Assembly: GCF_900476215.1 (NCBI RefSeq)
Contig: NZ_LS483446.1
Span: 1,364,001-1,428,000, forward strand
Reading direction: 5' to 3'
Length of the DNA: 64,000 bases
From: Helicobacter mustelae
GTDB taxonomy: Bacteria > Campylobacterota > Campylobacteria > Campylobacterales > Helicobacteraceae
Shown: positions 1 to 6,916 of the stretch, in pieces
How positions within the stretch are numbered: the first letter of the stretch is position 1
How the letters are laid out: each line of letters begins with the position of its first letter
Translations under genes and position numbers: made by a program
The notes under the pieces: generated by a model
Told to the model about the DNA's origin: nothing
Databases searched by the model: none
What the model saw: the letters and a program-made list of their open reading frames with translations, nothing else

Positions 1-1
1 C

Positions 2-187
2 GACAACATCTATAATGGCTCTTTTTTTGGTTTTGTTAAAGGAGGCAATCAAACCTATGTGATTGGGGTAGTGGTATTTGGGACGCAGCACAAAGAAGAT
101 TATTATGGAAGCCAGACTGCCGCCCCTATTTTCAAAGAAATTGCACGTATCATGCAGAAACAAAATTTTTTTAAGGAACAGAAATGA
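2..187 (+). CDS. ftsI: Penicillin-binding protein, C-terminal end (partial)
   Basis: Only the last 61 codons lie in the window; the reading frame is open from base 2 and stops at TGA 185-187. The peptide contains YVIGVVVFG and then YYGSQTAAPIFKEIA, the usual ending of class B penicillin-binding protein transpeptidase domains, where Y(Y)GG..AAPVFKEI follows the last beta strands. The product would be a periplasmic peptidoglycan transpeptidase anchored in the inner membrane. FtsI is the better guess than PBP2, but the SxxK active site lies outside the window, so the paralogue cannot be settled. The stop overlaps the next start as ATGA, so the two genes are translationally coupled. Confidence 0.72.
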   Translation, partial: DNIYNGSFFGFVKGGNQTYVIGVVVFGTQHKEDYYGSQTAAPIFKEIARIMQKQNFFKEQK

Positions 188-885
188 AAAAACTTTTAAT
201 TTTAGGATTGTTGAGTGGATTTTTTTGGGCAGATCAGGTCGAGGAAAACATCATAAAAGCCTTTGAAGGGGAAAAAATGCCAGTGAAAAAAATCATTGCC
301 ATAGAAACCCTCAATAGTGGGCTTTCCATCGCACTGGTAGAAGAGGAGAATGGCATGCAAATGCCTGTTTTTATCACCAGTGATGGTAAAAATATCATAG
401 GCATTGGTGATCCTCTCATTATGGGAGATCATAATTTCCAGGAAAAACTTCGCCTGATGTACAAAACAGCAATGCATCACAATCAAAAAAGCACTGATGT
501 TAAGATTCTAAAAAGCGTCCCAGAAGATGCATGGATCCATCTCAATGGGCAGGGAAAAAGCGGCAGCATTTATATGGTCGTGGACGCCAATTGCTCTTTT
601 TGCAAACAAGAAATCGCAAAACTAGAAGAAACCATGAAAAACTATAAAGATGTTTCCTTGCTCTTTGTGGGACTGCTTAATGAAAATTCTCTGCACAAAG
701 CCACCAAGGTTTATAAGCTGATCAAAAACACAAAATCCCAGCAGCAAATCATGGCCATTATCCACCAATCTTTTGATAAGAACTTCAAGGCAGATAAAAA
801 TGTGGATAATAGTTTTGCGCAGAAAAACAGCAAGGCCATCATCTCTGCTGGCGTGCGCGGTGTGCCCTATATCATCACAGATTAA
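184..885 (+). CDS. Periplasmic thiol:disulfide oxidoreductase, DsbC/DsbG-like, probably C-terminally truncated by a frameshift
   Basis: This protein of 233 residues has a short signal peptide (residues 1-16), a dimerisation-like N-terminal domain and a thioredoxin-fold domain with CSFC at 137-140 after MVVDAN. The cis-proline loop (GVRGVPYI, Pro228) that faces the CxxC in DsbC/DsbG proteins is present. The product should reduce or isomerise disulfides in the periplasm; CcdA, encoded at 46528-47232, could be its electron donor (inference). The ORF stops five residues after the cis-Pro, where family members continue with a strand and a helix. Another frame carries such an ending at 882-974 (LIPGNNFQNPPS... 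...LLEAIGKSYENP), so the gene is either frameshifted or contains a sequencing error. The start ATG overlaps the preceding stop. Confidence 0.75.
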   Translation: MKKLLILGLLSGFFWADQVEENIIKAFEGEKMPVKKIIAIETLNSGLSIALVEEENGMQMPVFITSDGKNIIGIGDPLIMGDHNFQEKLRLMYKTAMHHNQKSTDVKILKSVPEDAWIHLNGQGKSGSIYMVVDANCSFCKQEIAKLEETMKNYKDVSLLFVGLLNENSLHKATKVYKLIKNTKSQQQIMAIIHQSFDKNFKADKNVDNSFAQKNSKAIISAGVRGVPYIITD

Positions 886-977
886 TTCCTGGCAATAATT
901 TTCAGAATCCGCCAAGCATAAACCCCACGCCATCAAGCCTCTTGGAGGCGATAGGAAAATCTTATGAAAATCCATGA
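882..977 (+). pseudogene. Out-of-frame C-terminal tail of the DsbC/G-like gene
   Basis: Directly after the in-frame stop at 883-885, the frame starting at base 882 is open for 31 codons to TGA 975-977. It encodes a plausible thioredoxin-fold C-terminus: a turn (LIPGNN), a Pro/Asn-rich loop, then an amphipathic helix (LLEAIGKS). It has no start or ribosome site of its own and begins where the family fold is cut short. I read it as the displaced tail of the preceding gene; this is inference from fold and position. Confidence 0.5.
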
Positions 978-1169
978 AAATCCCCCACAAGCCCAGTATC
1001 ACAGGGCCATCCCGACTCCTTTATCCCCCACGTCCATCCTACCCACCCATTCCCCTTACTTGACCCTTGATCTCATTTGTATGCACCGCTTGGGTCATTC
1101 TACCCCGATTTATCCACTCTGCTTGACCTCTGGTCTCACTCATTTTTTCACATCATGAGGTACACTGAA

Positions 1170-1856
1170 ATGCGAAATTTTTTACGATACCAATTTGCCA
1201 ATCTCTCTGCATCCTTTTGGGGAGTACTGTTTCTTTGCTGTGCATGCGTGCTTGTTTTTGGAATTTACTCCCAAGATCATGTCCTCAATCTCATTGGCGC
1301 CATTCTAGGCGTGCTTTTTGCTTTTTTTGCTGGGGCTGGCAAACCCATCTGCTTCATATTTGGGATTTTCTATTCTGTATTGATGATTTTCATCACATTT
1401 GAAGCAAAACTCTATATCGAGCTGTGGCTCAATCTTTTTTATCTCCCCATCAATGTCATAGCCCTGACTCTATGGCAGAAAAATCTCAATGACGAAAAAA
1501 AGCGTGTGCGAGTCCATAAACTCACCCCCACAGCTCTGCTTTTAGTTCTTGTTGGGATTGCCATCCTAAGCATAGCATTATGGCAAATAGGTGTGGCATT
1601 TCATGCGGAATTTGCCCTGCTTAATTCCATTACCACCGTTTTGCAAATCGTTGCATTCATCCTGCAAACGCAGCGTTATGCCCAGCATTACTGGCTTGTG
1701 ACATTGGCAAATCTTATTATGGTTTACATTTGGCTTAAGATTTCTCTTGGAGATTTCAAATTCATCTTCCAATTCCTCAATAGCCTTGTGTTTTTGGGGA
1801 TCGGAATTTATTATGCCCTGCAGTGGTACAAAATAGCAAGCGAGAAAGAATCATGA
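1170..1856 (+). CDS. pnuC: PnuC-family transporter, probably a thiamine importer (PnuT)
   Basis: This integral membrane protein of about 228 residues has seven or so hydrophobic helices and the PnuC pattern: W-rich helices, LWLNLFYLPINVIALTLWQ near residue 100, and a basic C-terminus. PnuC proteins move nicotinamide riboside or, in the PnuT branch, thiamine by facilitated diffusion, with trapping by phosphorylation. The next gene, overlapping by ATGA, is thiamine pyrophosphokinase, so thiamine is the more likely substrate (inference). ATG 1170 was chosen because GAGG at 1157-1160 is correctly spaced. The longer frame from 1077 adds residues unlike a membrane protein N-terminus. I saw no TPP riboswitch-like sequence upstream. 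Confidence 0.85.
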   Translation: MRNFLRYQFANLSASFWGVLFLCCACVLVFGIYSQDHVLNLIGAILGVLFAFFAGAGKPICFIFGIFYSVLMIFITFEAKLYIELWLNLFYLPINVIALTLWQKNLNDEKKRVRVHKLTPTALLLVLVGIAILSIALWQIGVAFHAEFALLNSITTVLQIVAFILQTQRYAQHYWLVTLANLIMVYIWLKISLGDFKFIFQFLNSLVFLGIGIYYALQWYKIASEKES

Positions 1857-2494
1857 AAAATCATCCAAACAAAAAAGCATTCATTTTGGCCAATGGATCC
1901 TTCCCAAAGAACAAAGCGCTGCGCACACTCTTGCATGATGCAGAATTCCTTGTTGTATGCGATGGCGCGATGCGCCATTTGGAAGCTCTTGACATCCTGC
2001 CTCATGCCATCATTGGCGATCTAGATAGCATCTCCCCACAGCTCAAGGCAAAATACCAGGATCGCATCATAGAAATCAAAGAACAAAATAGCAATGATTT
2101 GAGTAAGGCATTTTTTTATTGCATATCCTTGGGATATAAAGAAATCACAATCCTTGGTGCAACAGGAAAGAGGGAAGATCACACGCTAGCAAACATTTCT
2201 TTGCTTTTGCATTATCACTCCTTTGCAAAGGTTATTCTGCGTAGCGATTATGGCACTTTCCAGACCTTTGCAATCAAGCAAAGCCCCCATGTGATCCAAA
2301 GCTTCAAGGGACAGCAAATCTCTCTGTTTTGTTTAGATCCAAGCGTGCAACTCACTAGCACCAAACTCAAATATCCTCTCAACGATCTTTCTCTGCCATT
2401 GTGGGCAAATGGCACGCTCAATGAGGCTCTAGGCACGGATTTCACGCTCTCTAGCAATAAACCAACCCTAGTGCTTGTCTATCAAACCCTATAA
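1853..2494 (+). CDS. thiN: Thiamine pyrophosphokinase
   Basis: The product (213 residues) transfers pyrophosphate from ATP to thiamine to make thiamine diphosphate in the cytosol. The two-domain TPK pattern is visible: an N-terminal acidic motif VCDGAMRHL, then IIGDLDS with the metal-binding aspartates, NDLSKAF in the helix that follows, ILGATGKREDHTLAN, and a C-terminal beta domain that binds thiamine. ATG 1853 overlaps the stop of the transporter as ATGA, so import and metabolic trapping are made together. A hairpin with an 8-bp stem (2484-2515) spans the stop codon and probably ends the transcript. Confidence 0.88.
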   Translation: MKNHPNKKAFILANGSFPKNKALRTLLHDAEFLVVCDGAMRHLEALDILPHAIIGDLDSISPQLKAKYQDRIIEIKEQNSNDLSKAFFYCISLGYKEITILGATGKREDHTLANISLLLHYHSFAKVILRSDYGTFQTFAIKQSPHVIQSFKGQQISLFCLDPSVQLTSTKLKYPLNDLSLPLWANGTLNEALGTDFTLSSNKPTLVLVYQTL

Positions 2495-2523
2495 GCACAT
2501 TTTCAAGTAGGGTTTATTATAAT
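2484..2523 (+). promoter_or_regulatory. Hairpin at the end of the TPK gene, abutting the purB -10 box
   Basis: AAACCCTA (2484-2491) and TAGGGTTT (2508-2515) form a perfect 8-bp stem around a 16-nt loop containing the TPK stop codon. Immediately after comes TATAAT at 2518-2523, a consensus -10 box placed about 26 nt ahead of purB. The layout suggests termination or stabilisation of the upstream mRNA and independent transcription of purB. Confidence 0.5.
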
Positions 2524-2548
2524 TGAGCAAAACTCATAGGAGAGACTC

Positions 2549-3877
2549 ATGGTGGAAAGATATGCGCGAGAAGAAATGAAAAAACTCTGGGACATGCAGG
2601 CAAAATACCAAGCATGGCTAGAGGTAGAAAAAGCTGTGGTGGTGGCCTGGAATAAACTAGGTTTGATTCCTGATGAGGATTGTGAAAAAATTCTAAAAAA
2701 TGCAAAATTTGACATCGCAAGGATTGATGAAATCGAAAAAGTCACCAAGCACGACCTAATTGCATTTACCACTTCTGTCGCCGAATCCCTGGGAGAGGAG
2801 TCTCGCTTCATTCATTATGGCATCACCTCAAGTGATTGCATCGATACTGCAGTCGCCTTACAGATGCGAGATAGTCTAAAAATCATCATTGCAGATGTGG
2901 AAGCGCTGCTAAAGGTGCTCAAAGAAAAATCCTATACCTACAAGGACACATTGATGGTGGGACGCAGCCATGGCATCCATGGGGAACCCATCACATTTGG
3001 ACTGGTTGTAGCCATTTGGTATGATGAAATCAGGCGCCACTTGGAGTCTTTATTACACACTCTACCCATCATCGCCACAGGTGCTATTAGCGGAGCGATG
3101 GGCAATATGGCCCATACTCCCATGCAATTAGAAGAACTTGTATGCCAGGAGCTCAACCTCAACCCCGCCAAAATCAGCAATCAAGTCATCCAGCGCGATA
3201 GTTATGCGAGGCTAGTTTGCGATCTTGCCCTGCTTGCAAGCAGTTGTGAAAAAATCGCCATAGCAATTCGCCATTTCCAACGCACAGAAGTCTATGAGGC
3301 AGAGGAGTATTTCAGCAAAGGCCAAAAGGGAAGCTCTGCCATGCCTCATAAGCGAAACCCCGTGCTAAGCGAAAATATCACGGGGCTCTGTCGCATGATT
3401 CGCTCCTATGCCATCCCTGCGATGGAAAATGTTGCCCTATGGCATGAGAGGGATATCAGCCACTCTAGTGTGGAGCGATTTATTTTGCCAGATAGCTTCA
3501 TCACCACAGATTTCATGCTCAATCGCCTCAAAGATCTCTTGCAAAATCTTGTTGTTTACCCTGAAAACATGCAAAAAAATCTCAATCTCACTGGGGGCTT
3601 GGTCTTCTCTCAGAGAATCTTACTCGAACTGCCAAAAAAAGGCATCAGCAGAGAGGATAGCTACAAAATCGTGCAGCGCAATGCCATGAAGGTCTGGGAA
3701 GATCTCCAAAAAGGAAAAAGCAGCGTGAATGAAAAAGGAGAAAGCCTATATTTGCAATACCTTTTAGGAGATAAGGAACTTGTCGCACTCATAGGGGAAG
3801 AAGCAATAAAAAACTGCTTTGAATACAGCTACTACACCAAAAATGTAGATCAAATTTTTGCAAGGGTGTTTGAATAA
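2549..3877 (+). CDS. purB: Adenylosuccinate lyase
   Basis: This protein of 442 residues, full length for the family, catalyses two fumarate-releasing steps: SAICAR to AICAR in purine synthesis, and adenylosuccinate to AMP. The fumarase/aspartase superfamily signature GSSAMPHKRNP is at 261-271, TSSDCIDTA near 93-101, and RSHGIHGEP near 139-147 with the catalytic-region histidine. The enzyme is a cytosolic homotetramer. It has its own -10 box (2518-2523). The last ~125 bases occur again, diverged, at 4417-4543. Confidence 0.96.
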   Translation: MVERYAREEMKKLWDMQAKYQAWLEVEKAVVVAWNKLGLIPDEDCEKILKNAKFDIARIDEIEKVTKHDLIAFTTSVAESLGEESRFIHYGITSSDCIDTAVALQMRDSLKIIIADVEALLKVLKEKSYTYKDTLMVGRSHGIHGEPITFGLVVAIWYDEIRRHLESLLHTLPIIATGAISGAMGNMAHTPMQLEELVCQELNLNPAKISNQVIQRDSYARLVCDLALLASSCEKIAIAIRHFQRTEVYEAEEYFSKGQKGSSAMPHKRNPVLSENITGLCRMIRSYAIPAMENVALWHERDISHSSVERFILPDSFITTDFMLNRLKDLLQNLVVYPENMQKNLNLTGGLVFSQRILLELPKKGISREDSYKIVQRNAMKVWEDLQKGKSSVNEKGESLYLQYLLGDKELVALIGEEAIKNCFEYSYYTKNVDQIFARVFE

Positions 3878-4416
3878 TCCACAAGCCACTCTCACAATTC
3901 CAGGGGATGGGATTGCAAGGGTGCTAATTTTTGGATTTTTATAAGGGATGGATTTATAGGGTTTTTTTGAGTGATTCACAACCCCATCCACTTAATTACA
4001 AACACAGAAAATGGAGCACCCAGGAATAGCTTAAAACAGCGAATTTAAGGGATTAGCAAACAAAATTGAGTTGTGGCATTAGGTAATAATGTGCAGGGAA
4101 TCTAAGTCAAAGGATTGTCTTGCTTGACTTCATTTGCAAACTCACTTTAATATGCGGTTTTGCATATGGGCAGTGAGCATAAAACAAAGAGAGCGCAGAG
4201 AAACTTGAAGTGCCAGGGTATTTCCTAGACGCAGCCAGCGGGATTTCACATCAGCAGGATTGCTAGAAATAAATGAAATATTCCAAAGCAGAAAAATCCT
4301 CTAAACCCATGGGATGAAAAACATAAAAAAATGAGCAAAAAACTCACAGAGCAGCGATGGAACAAAAATAAGGATGCTTAGGACCAAAGGGGTGAATTTG
4401 AGTTTTCCAATCAGAA

Positions 4417-4569
4417 AAAAGCAGCGTGAATGAAAAAGAAGAAAGCCTATATTTACAATATCTCTTAAAAGAAAAGAGCCTTGTCGCACTCATAGGGGAA
4501 GAAGCAATAAAAAACTGCTTTGAATACAGTTACTACACCAAAATACAAATGAAAAATTTAGAGAAATGA
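4417..4569 (+). pseudogene. Duplicate fragment of the purB 3' end
   Basis: Bases 4420-4543 repeat purB 3719-3842 with about 11 substitutions in 124 positions and no indels. The frame is preserved (SSVNEKEESLYLQYLL, then LVALIGEEAIKNCFEYSYYT). After the matching segment it runs on through IQMKNLEK to a stop at 4567-4569. The final codons of real purB are not present. About half the changed codons are synonymous, so the copy derives from a purB allele that diverged under selection and not from a fresh internal duplication. It has no start codon. Confidence 0.85.
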
Positions 4570-4620
4570 GAAATTAAGGAAACTTAAGGGGATAGAACTT
4601 TTTGCTTTTTGTCATGATTA

Positions 4621-4647
4621 AGAGGCCAAGAGCGAGTCTTGGCTCTT
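4621..4647 (-). terminator. Inverted repeat downstream of rpsR
   Basis: GCCAAGA at 4625-4631 pairs with TCTTGGC at 4637-4643 around a 5-nt loop, and flanking AGAG/CTCT extends the stem across one bulged base. It lies 5 bp beyond the rpsR stop. There is no strong U-tract on the minus strand, so it may be an mRNA 3'-end stabiliser instead of a classic intrinsic terminator. Confidence 0.5.
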
Positions 4648-4651
4648 GATG

Positions 4652-4906
4652 CTAGATTTTGAAGGGATTTTCTACCACATGCTTTCTATCCACGATATAA
4701 GGAATCAAAGCCATGTGTCTTGCTCTCTTGATTGCTACCTCCACGCGCTCCTGCCATTTTTTGGTATTGCCTGTCAATCTTCTTGGCATAATCTTGTATC
4801 GCTCAGACAAAGAATGCTTGAGCATCTCCACATCTTTGTAATCGATAAATTCAATCTTTGCCTCTGTGTATTTGCAGTATCTTTTTGAATATTTTTTTCT
4901 TTCCAT
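4652..4906 (-). CDS. rpsR: 30S ribosomal protein S18
   Basis: This basic protein of 84 residues has the S18 core: [19 protein letters not shown], then [10 protein letters not shown] and a basic helix ending [10 protein letters not shown]. It binds the central domain of 16S rRNA next to S6. It is the last gene of rpsF-ssb-rpsR, an order conserved in Campylobacterota and many other bacteria. AGGAGAA lies just upstream of the start. Confidence 0.97.
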   Translation of the reverse strand: MERKKYSKRYCKYTEAKIEFIDYKDVEMLKHSLSERYKIMPRRLTGNTKKWQERVEVAIKRARHMALIPYIVDRKHVVENPFKI

Positions 4907-4915
4907 TTCTTCTCC

Positions 4916-5419
4916 TTAAAAGGGTATTTCATCTTCATTAATGTCAATTTCTGGAACATTATGCGAGTAATTTTTTTGGCTTGTGTTGCTAGCAGGACTT
5001 ACCTGGGGATTGGCGCGCGGGCTAGGATAATTCTCATAGCCAGAGCCATAATTGACATTTTGGCCAGTTCCATCCTCTTCTGTGAGATTGCCTCCCTTGG
5101 AATCAAGCATACTCATGCTCTCAGCAGTGATGGTGTGCTTGCTTTTCTTCACACCCATTTGATCTATCCAGGTTTCATAAGTCAATCTCCCCTCAATCAA
5201 CACCTTGCTACCTTTGCGCAAATATTGATTGGCAATCTCTGCAGTCCTGCCAAATAGCTTCACGTCCACGAAACAAGGGTCATCTGCGATGCTTCCATCT
5301 TGCTTTTTGTATCTGCGATTGCTAGCCAGCCCGATGGTAGCCACAGCAATCCCACTTGGTAAATAACGCAGCTCCACATCACGTGTCAAATTTCCCACCA
5401 AAATCACTTTATTAAACAT
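4916..5419 (-). CDS. ssb: Single-stranded DNA-binding protein
   Basis: The product (167 residues) coats single-stranded DNA in replication and repair and recruits partner proteins. An N-terminal OB fold opens with [20 protein letters not shown] Ser/Asn/Gly/Pro-rich flexible linker follows from about residue 110, and the acidic tip DINEDEIPF at the C-terminus is the protein-interaction peptide. ATG 5419 is preferred over the TTG two codons upstream because GTAGG is 6 nt away. It lies between rpsF and rpsR, as in other bacteria. Confidence 0.96.
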   Translation of the reverse strand: MFNKVILVGNLTRDVELRYLPSGIAVATIGLASNRRYKKQDGSIADDPCFVDVKLFGRTAEIANQYLRKGSKVLIEGRLTYETWIDQMGVKKSKHTITAESMSMLDSKGGNLTEEDGTGQNVNYGSGYENYPSPRANPQVSPASNTSQKNYSHNVPEIDINEDEIPF

Positions 5420-5437
5420 AATCAACCTACTTTTTGA

Positions 5438-5857
5438 TTATTCTGCAGCTTCCTCAGACTTGTGCTCTGCTTGCTCTTCTGTCTTCTCTTCAGATTTTGG
5501 CCTAGAGGTTGAAGCATGAGGTTTTTTATTTGCTCGATCCACCAACGCATGCCATGCCTTTTGCTCTTTTTTGCTCTCATACTTGATTACAATGAAGCGC
5601 AAAACATCCTCATTAATGCGATAAAGCCTCTCAAGTTCAAGCACAAGACTTGGATTTGCCTGGAAATAAATGACAAAATAATAACCCCTCTTGTTTTTCT
5701 TGATCTCATAGGCAAGATTTCTCATCCCCATGTCTAAAGTAGTTTGAATACTACCACCATTTTTGGTAATTGCTTCTTTATAAAATTCAATCTTTGATGC
5801 AATCTCTTCCTCCACCAAAGTGGGTTTGAGAATGAACATCGTTTCATAATGTCTCAT
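5438..5857 (-). CDS. rpsF: 30S ribosomal protein S6
   Basis: This protein of 139 residues pairs with S18 on the small subunit. S6 signatures include [14 protein letters not shown] at the start, [22 protein letters not shown] in the middle, and [15 protein letters not shown]. The C-terminus is a long, charged Glu/Lys tail ([17 protein letters not shown]), typical of Helicobacter S6. It is the first gene of the rpsF-ssb-rpsR unit, with AAGGAG before ATG 5857. Confidence 0.97.
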   Translation of the reverse strand: MRHYETMFILKPTLVEEEIASKIEFYKEAITKNGGSIQTTLDMGMRNLAYEIKKNKRGYYFVIYFQANPSLVLELERLYRINEDVLRFIVIKYESKKEQKAWHALVDRANKKPHASTSRPKSEEKTEEQAEHKSEEAAE

Positions 5858-5930
5858 TTTTACTCCTTGTGGTTTCTAGCCCTTATCTAAGAGCAAGGAT
5901 TCTTTCAATCTTTCAAAAAAGAACGCGCCA

Positions 5931-5939
5931 TTTTATCAC
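5931..5939 (-). promoter_or_regulatory. Extended -10 promoter for rpsF-ssb-rpsR
   Basis: On the minus strand TGATAAAAT (TG-n-TAAAAT) matches the extended -10 used by the housekeeping sigma factor of Helicobacter. It overlaps the last codon of holA and gives an rpsF leader of about 65 nt. Confidence 0.5.
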
Positions 5940-6916
5940 AGACTTGCTTTTATTTTTATTAAGCAGCGGATGTCTGCCTCTTTTTCCCCGCGAAATTGCG
6001 CATTACGCCAATCCGCCAACGCCTCAAAAATTTCGCGAAACTGCTTCACTTTAATCTTAATAGCACGATTGGCATATTGCTTTGCCACAAAATCTGGAGG
6101 CTGGTAACCCAAAATCTCTTTAGCCTTGTAAAATCCATGGCTTTTGATGTAGGCACAAAAAGAAAACAAGATAAAAAAATACCTCTCCAAAAACCCCAGC
6201 ACCTCCATCCCATCCCCACCCTCTTCTTGCAATCTTTCATAGACTTGTAAATAATCCTCTCGCCCAAACAAACTCTCTAAAAAATCCTCCATATCCACAC
6301 TGCCTAGCCCATAGGAGAGCTGCTGTAAATCTTGCAGGGTAATTTTTTCTTCAAAAATTTGATATTTTTGCAACTCCCCTAGTGCGATGGCGATGTCTCC
6401 ATTTTGGATCTGCAAAAGATTTTGCAGCAAGAAATCCTCTATGTCGATGTCTAGCTCCCTTGAGCGCTCTTTTAATATCCCCACCCCCTCACTAAAACTC
6501 GGAGCAAAAAACTGCACATCAATGGCATTTTCTGCTTGGAAATTGGATGCAAAAATCCTAGAATCCTGCCCATATTGGGCCAGTGTTTTATTCTCGCTGC
6601 GCAAAAAATTAATAATCAAGGCATTAGCTGGATTTTCTTTGAGACAACCAAGCAATATCTGACATTCTTTTTTGGAAAGTTTGGAATCTAGCTTCAACAC
6701 CACCACATTATTCCCGCCAAACAAACTCCCCTGCCCCAAGATATCTAGGACACTATCTAGCTGATAATCAGAAAAATACAGGGTTGTGATATTGGCATCC
6801 TGCATTTTTTGCAGGATTTTTTTTGTATAAAAATCCACATAAAAACCATCCCCATAAAAGAGCATCGCCTGGGGGATGGACTTAGCAAGCAGAGCATCAA
6901 ATTCTTTTTTATACAT
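5936..6916 (-). CDS. holA: DNA polymerase III delta subunit
   Basis: This clamp-loader subunit of 326 residues opens the beta clamp and bridges it to the gamma complex. The AAA-like fold is degenerate, as expected for delta: MLFYGDGFYVDFYTKK at the start, VVLKLDSKLSKKE, then the helical collar region with LYGREDY-like LFGREDY and a C-terminal helical bundle. ATG 6916 (MYKKEFDALL) has AAGGA upstream and overlaps the end of rnr by 8 bp. The longer in-frame extension is unsupported. It sits in the same place as HP1247. Confidence 0.85.
   Translation of the reverse strand: MYKKEFDALLAKSIPQAMLFYGDGFYVDFYTKKILQKMQDANITTLYFSDYQLDSVLDILGQGSLFGGNNVVVLKLDSKLSKKECQILLGCLKENPANALIINFLRSENKTLAQYGQDSRIFASNFQAENAIDVQFFAPSFSEGVGILKERSRELDIDIEDFLLQNLLQIQNGDIAIALGELQKYQIFEEKITLQDLQQLSYGLGSVDMEDFLESLFGREDYLQVYERLQEEGGDGMEVLGFLERYFFILFSFCAYIKSHGFYKAKEILGYQPPDFVAKQYANRAIKIKVKQFREIFEALADWRNAQFRGEKEADIRCLIKIKASL

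Larger units (their letters stand above)
3878..4651. other. Non-coding stretch between purB and rpsR
   Basis: No credible complete gene is present in these ~770 bp. The stretch contains a partial duplicate of the purB 3' end (4417-4569) and an inverted repeat at 4621-4647. It also has a promoter-like pair, TTGACT at 4124-4129 and TAATAT at 4148-4153 with 18-nt spacing, that leads into no ORF. Short frames on both strands lack ribosome sites and family features. It reads as decayed DNA left by an insertion or rearrangement. Confidence 0.6.

Noticed and set aside
964-1158. 64-codon ORF before the PnuC-like gene
   Set aside because: Pro/His/Ser-rich sequence with no ribosome site, out of frame with its neighbours and overlapping the displaced tail of the thiol-disulfide gene.
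885-1169. Possible TPP riboswitch ahead of the PnuC/TPK genes
   Set aside because: The conserved thi-box segments (CTGAGA and the ACCTGATCTGGATAATGCC region) are absent.
4124-4300. Promoter-like TTGACT-N18-TAATAT in the purB-rpsR gap
   Set aside because: Nothing coding or clearly structured follows, and the -35 box is rarely used in Helicobacter. Probably chance.
4301-4489. Minus-strand hydrophobic ORF in the purB-rpsR gap
   Set aside because: It overlaps the antisense of the duplicated purB fragment and lacks a ribosome site; the hydrophobicity follows from base composition.
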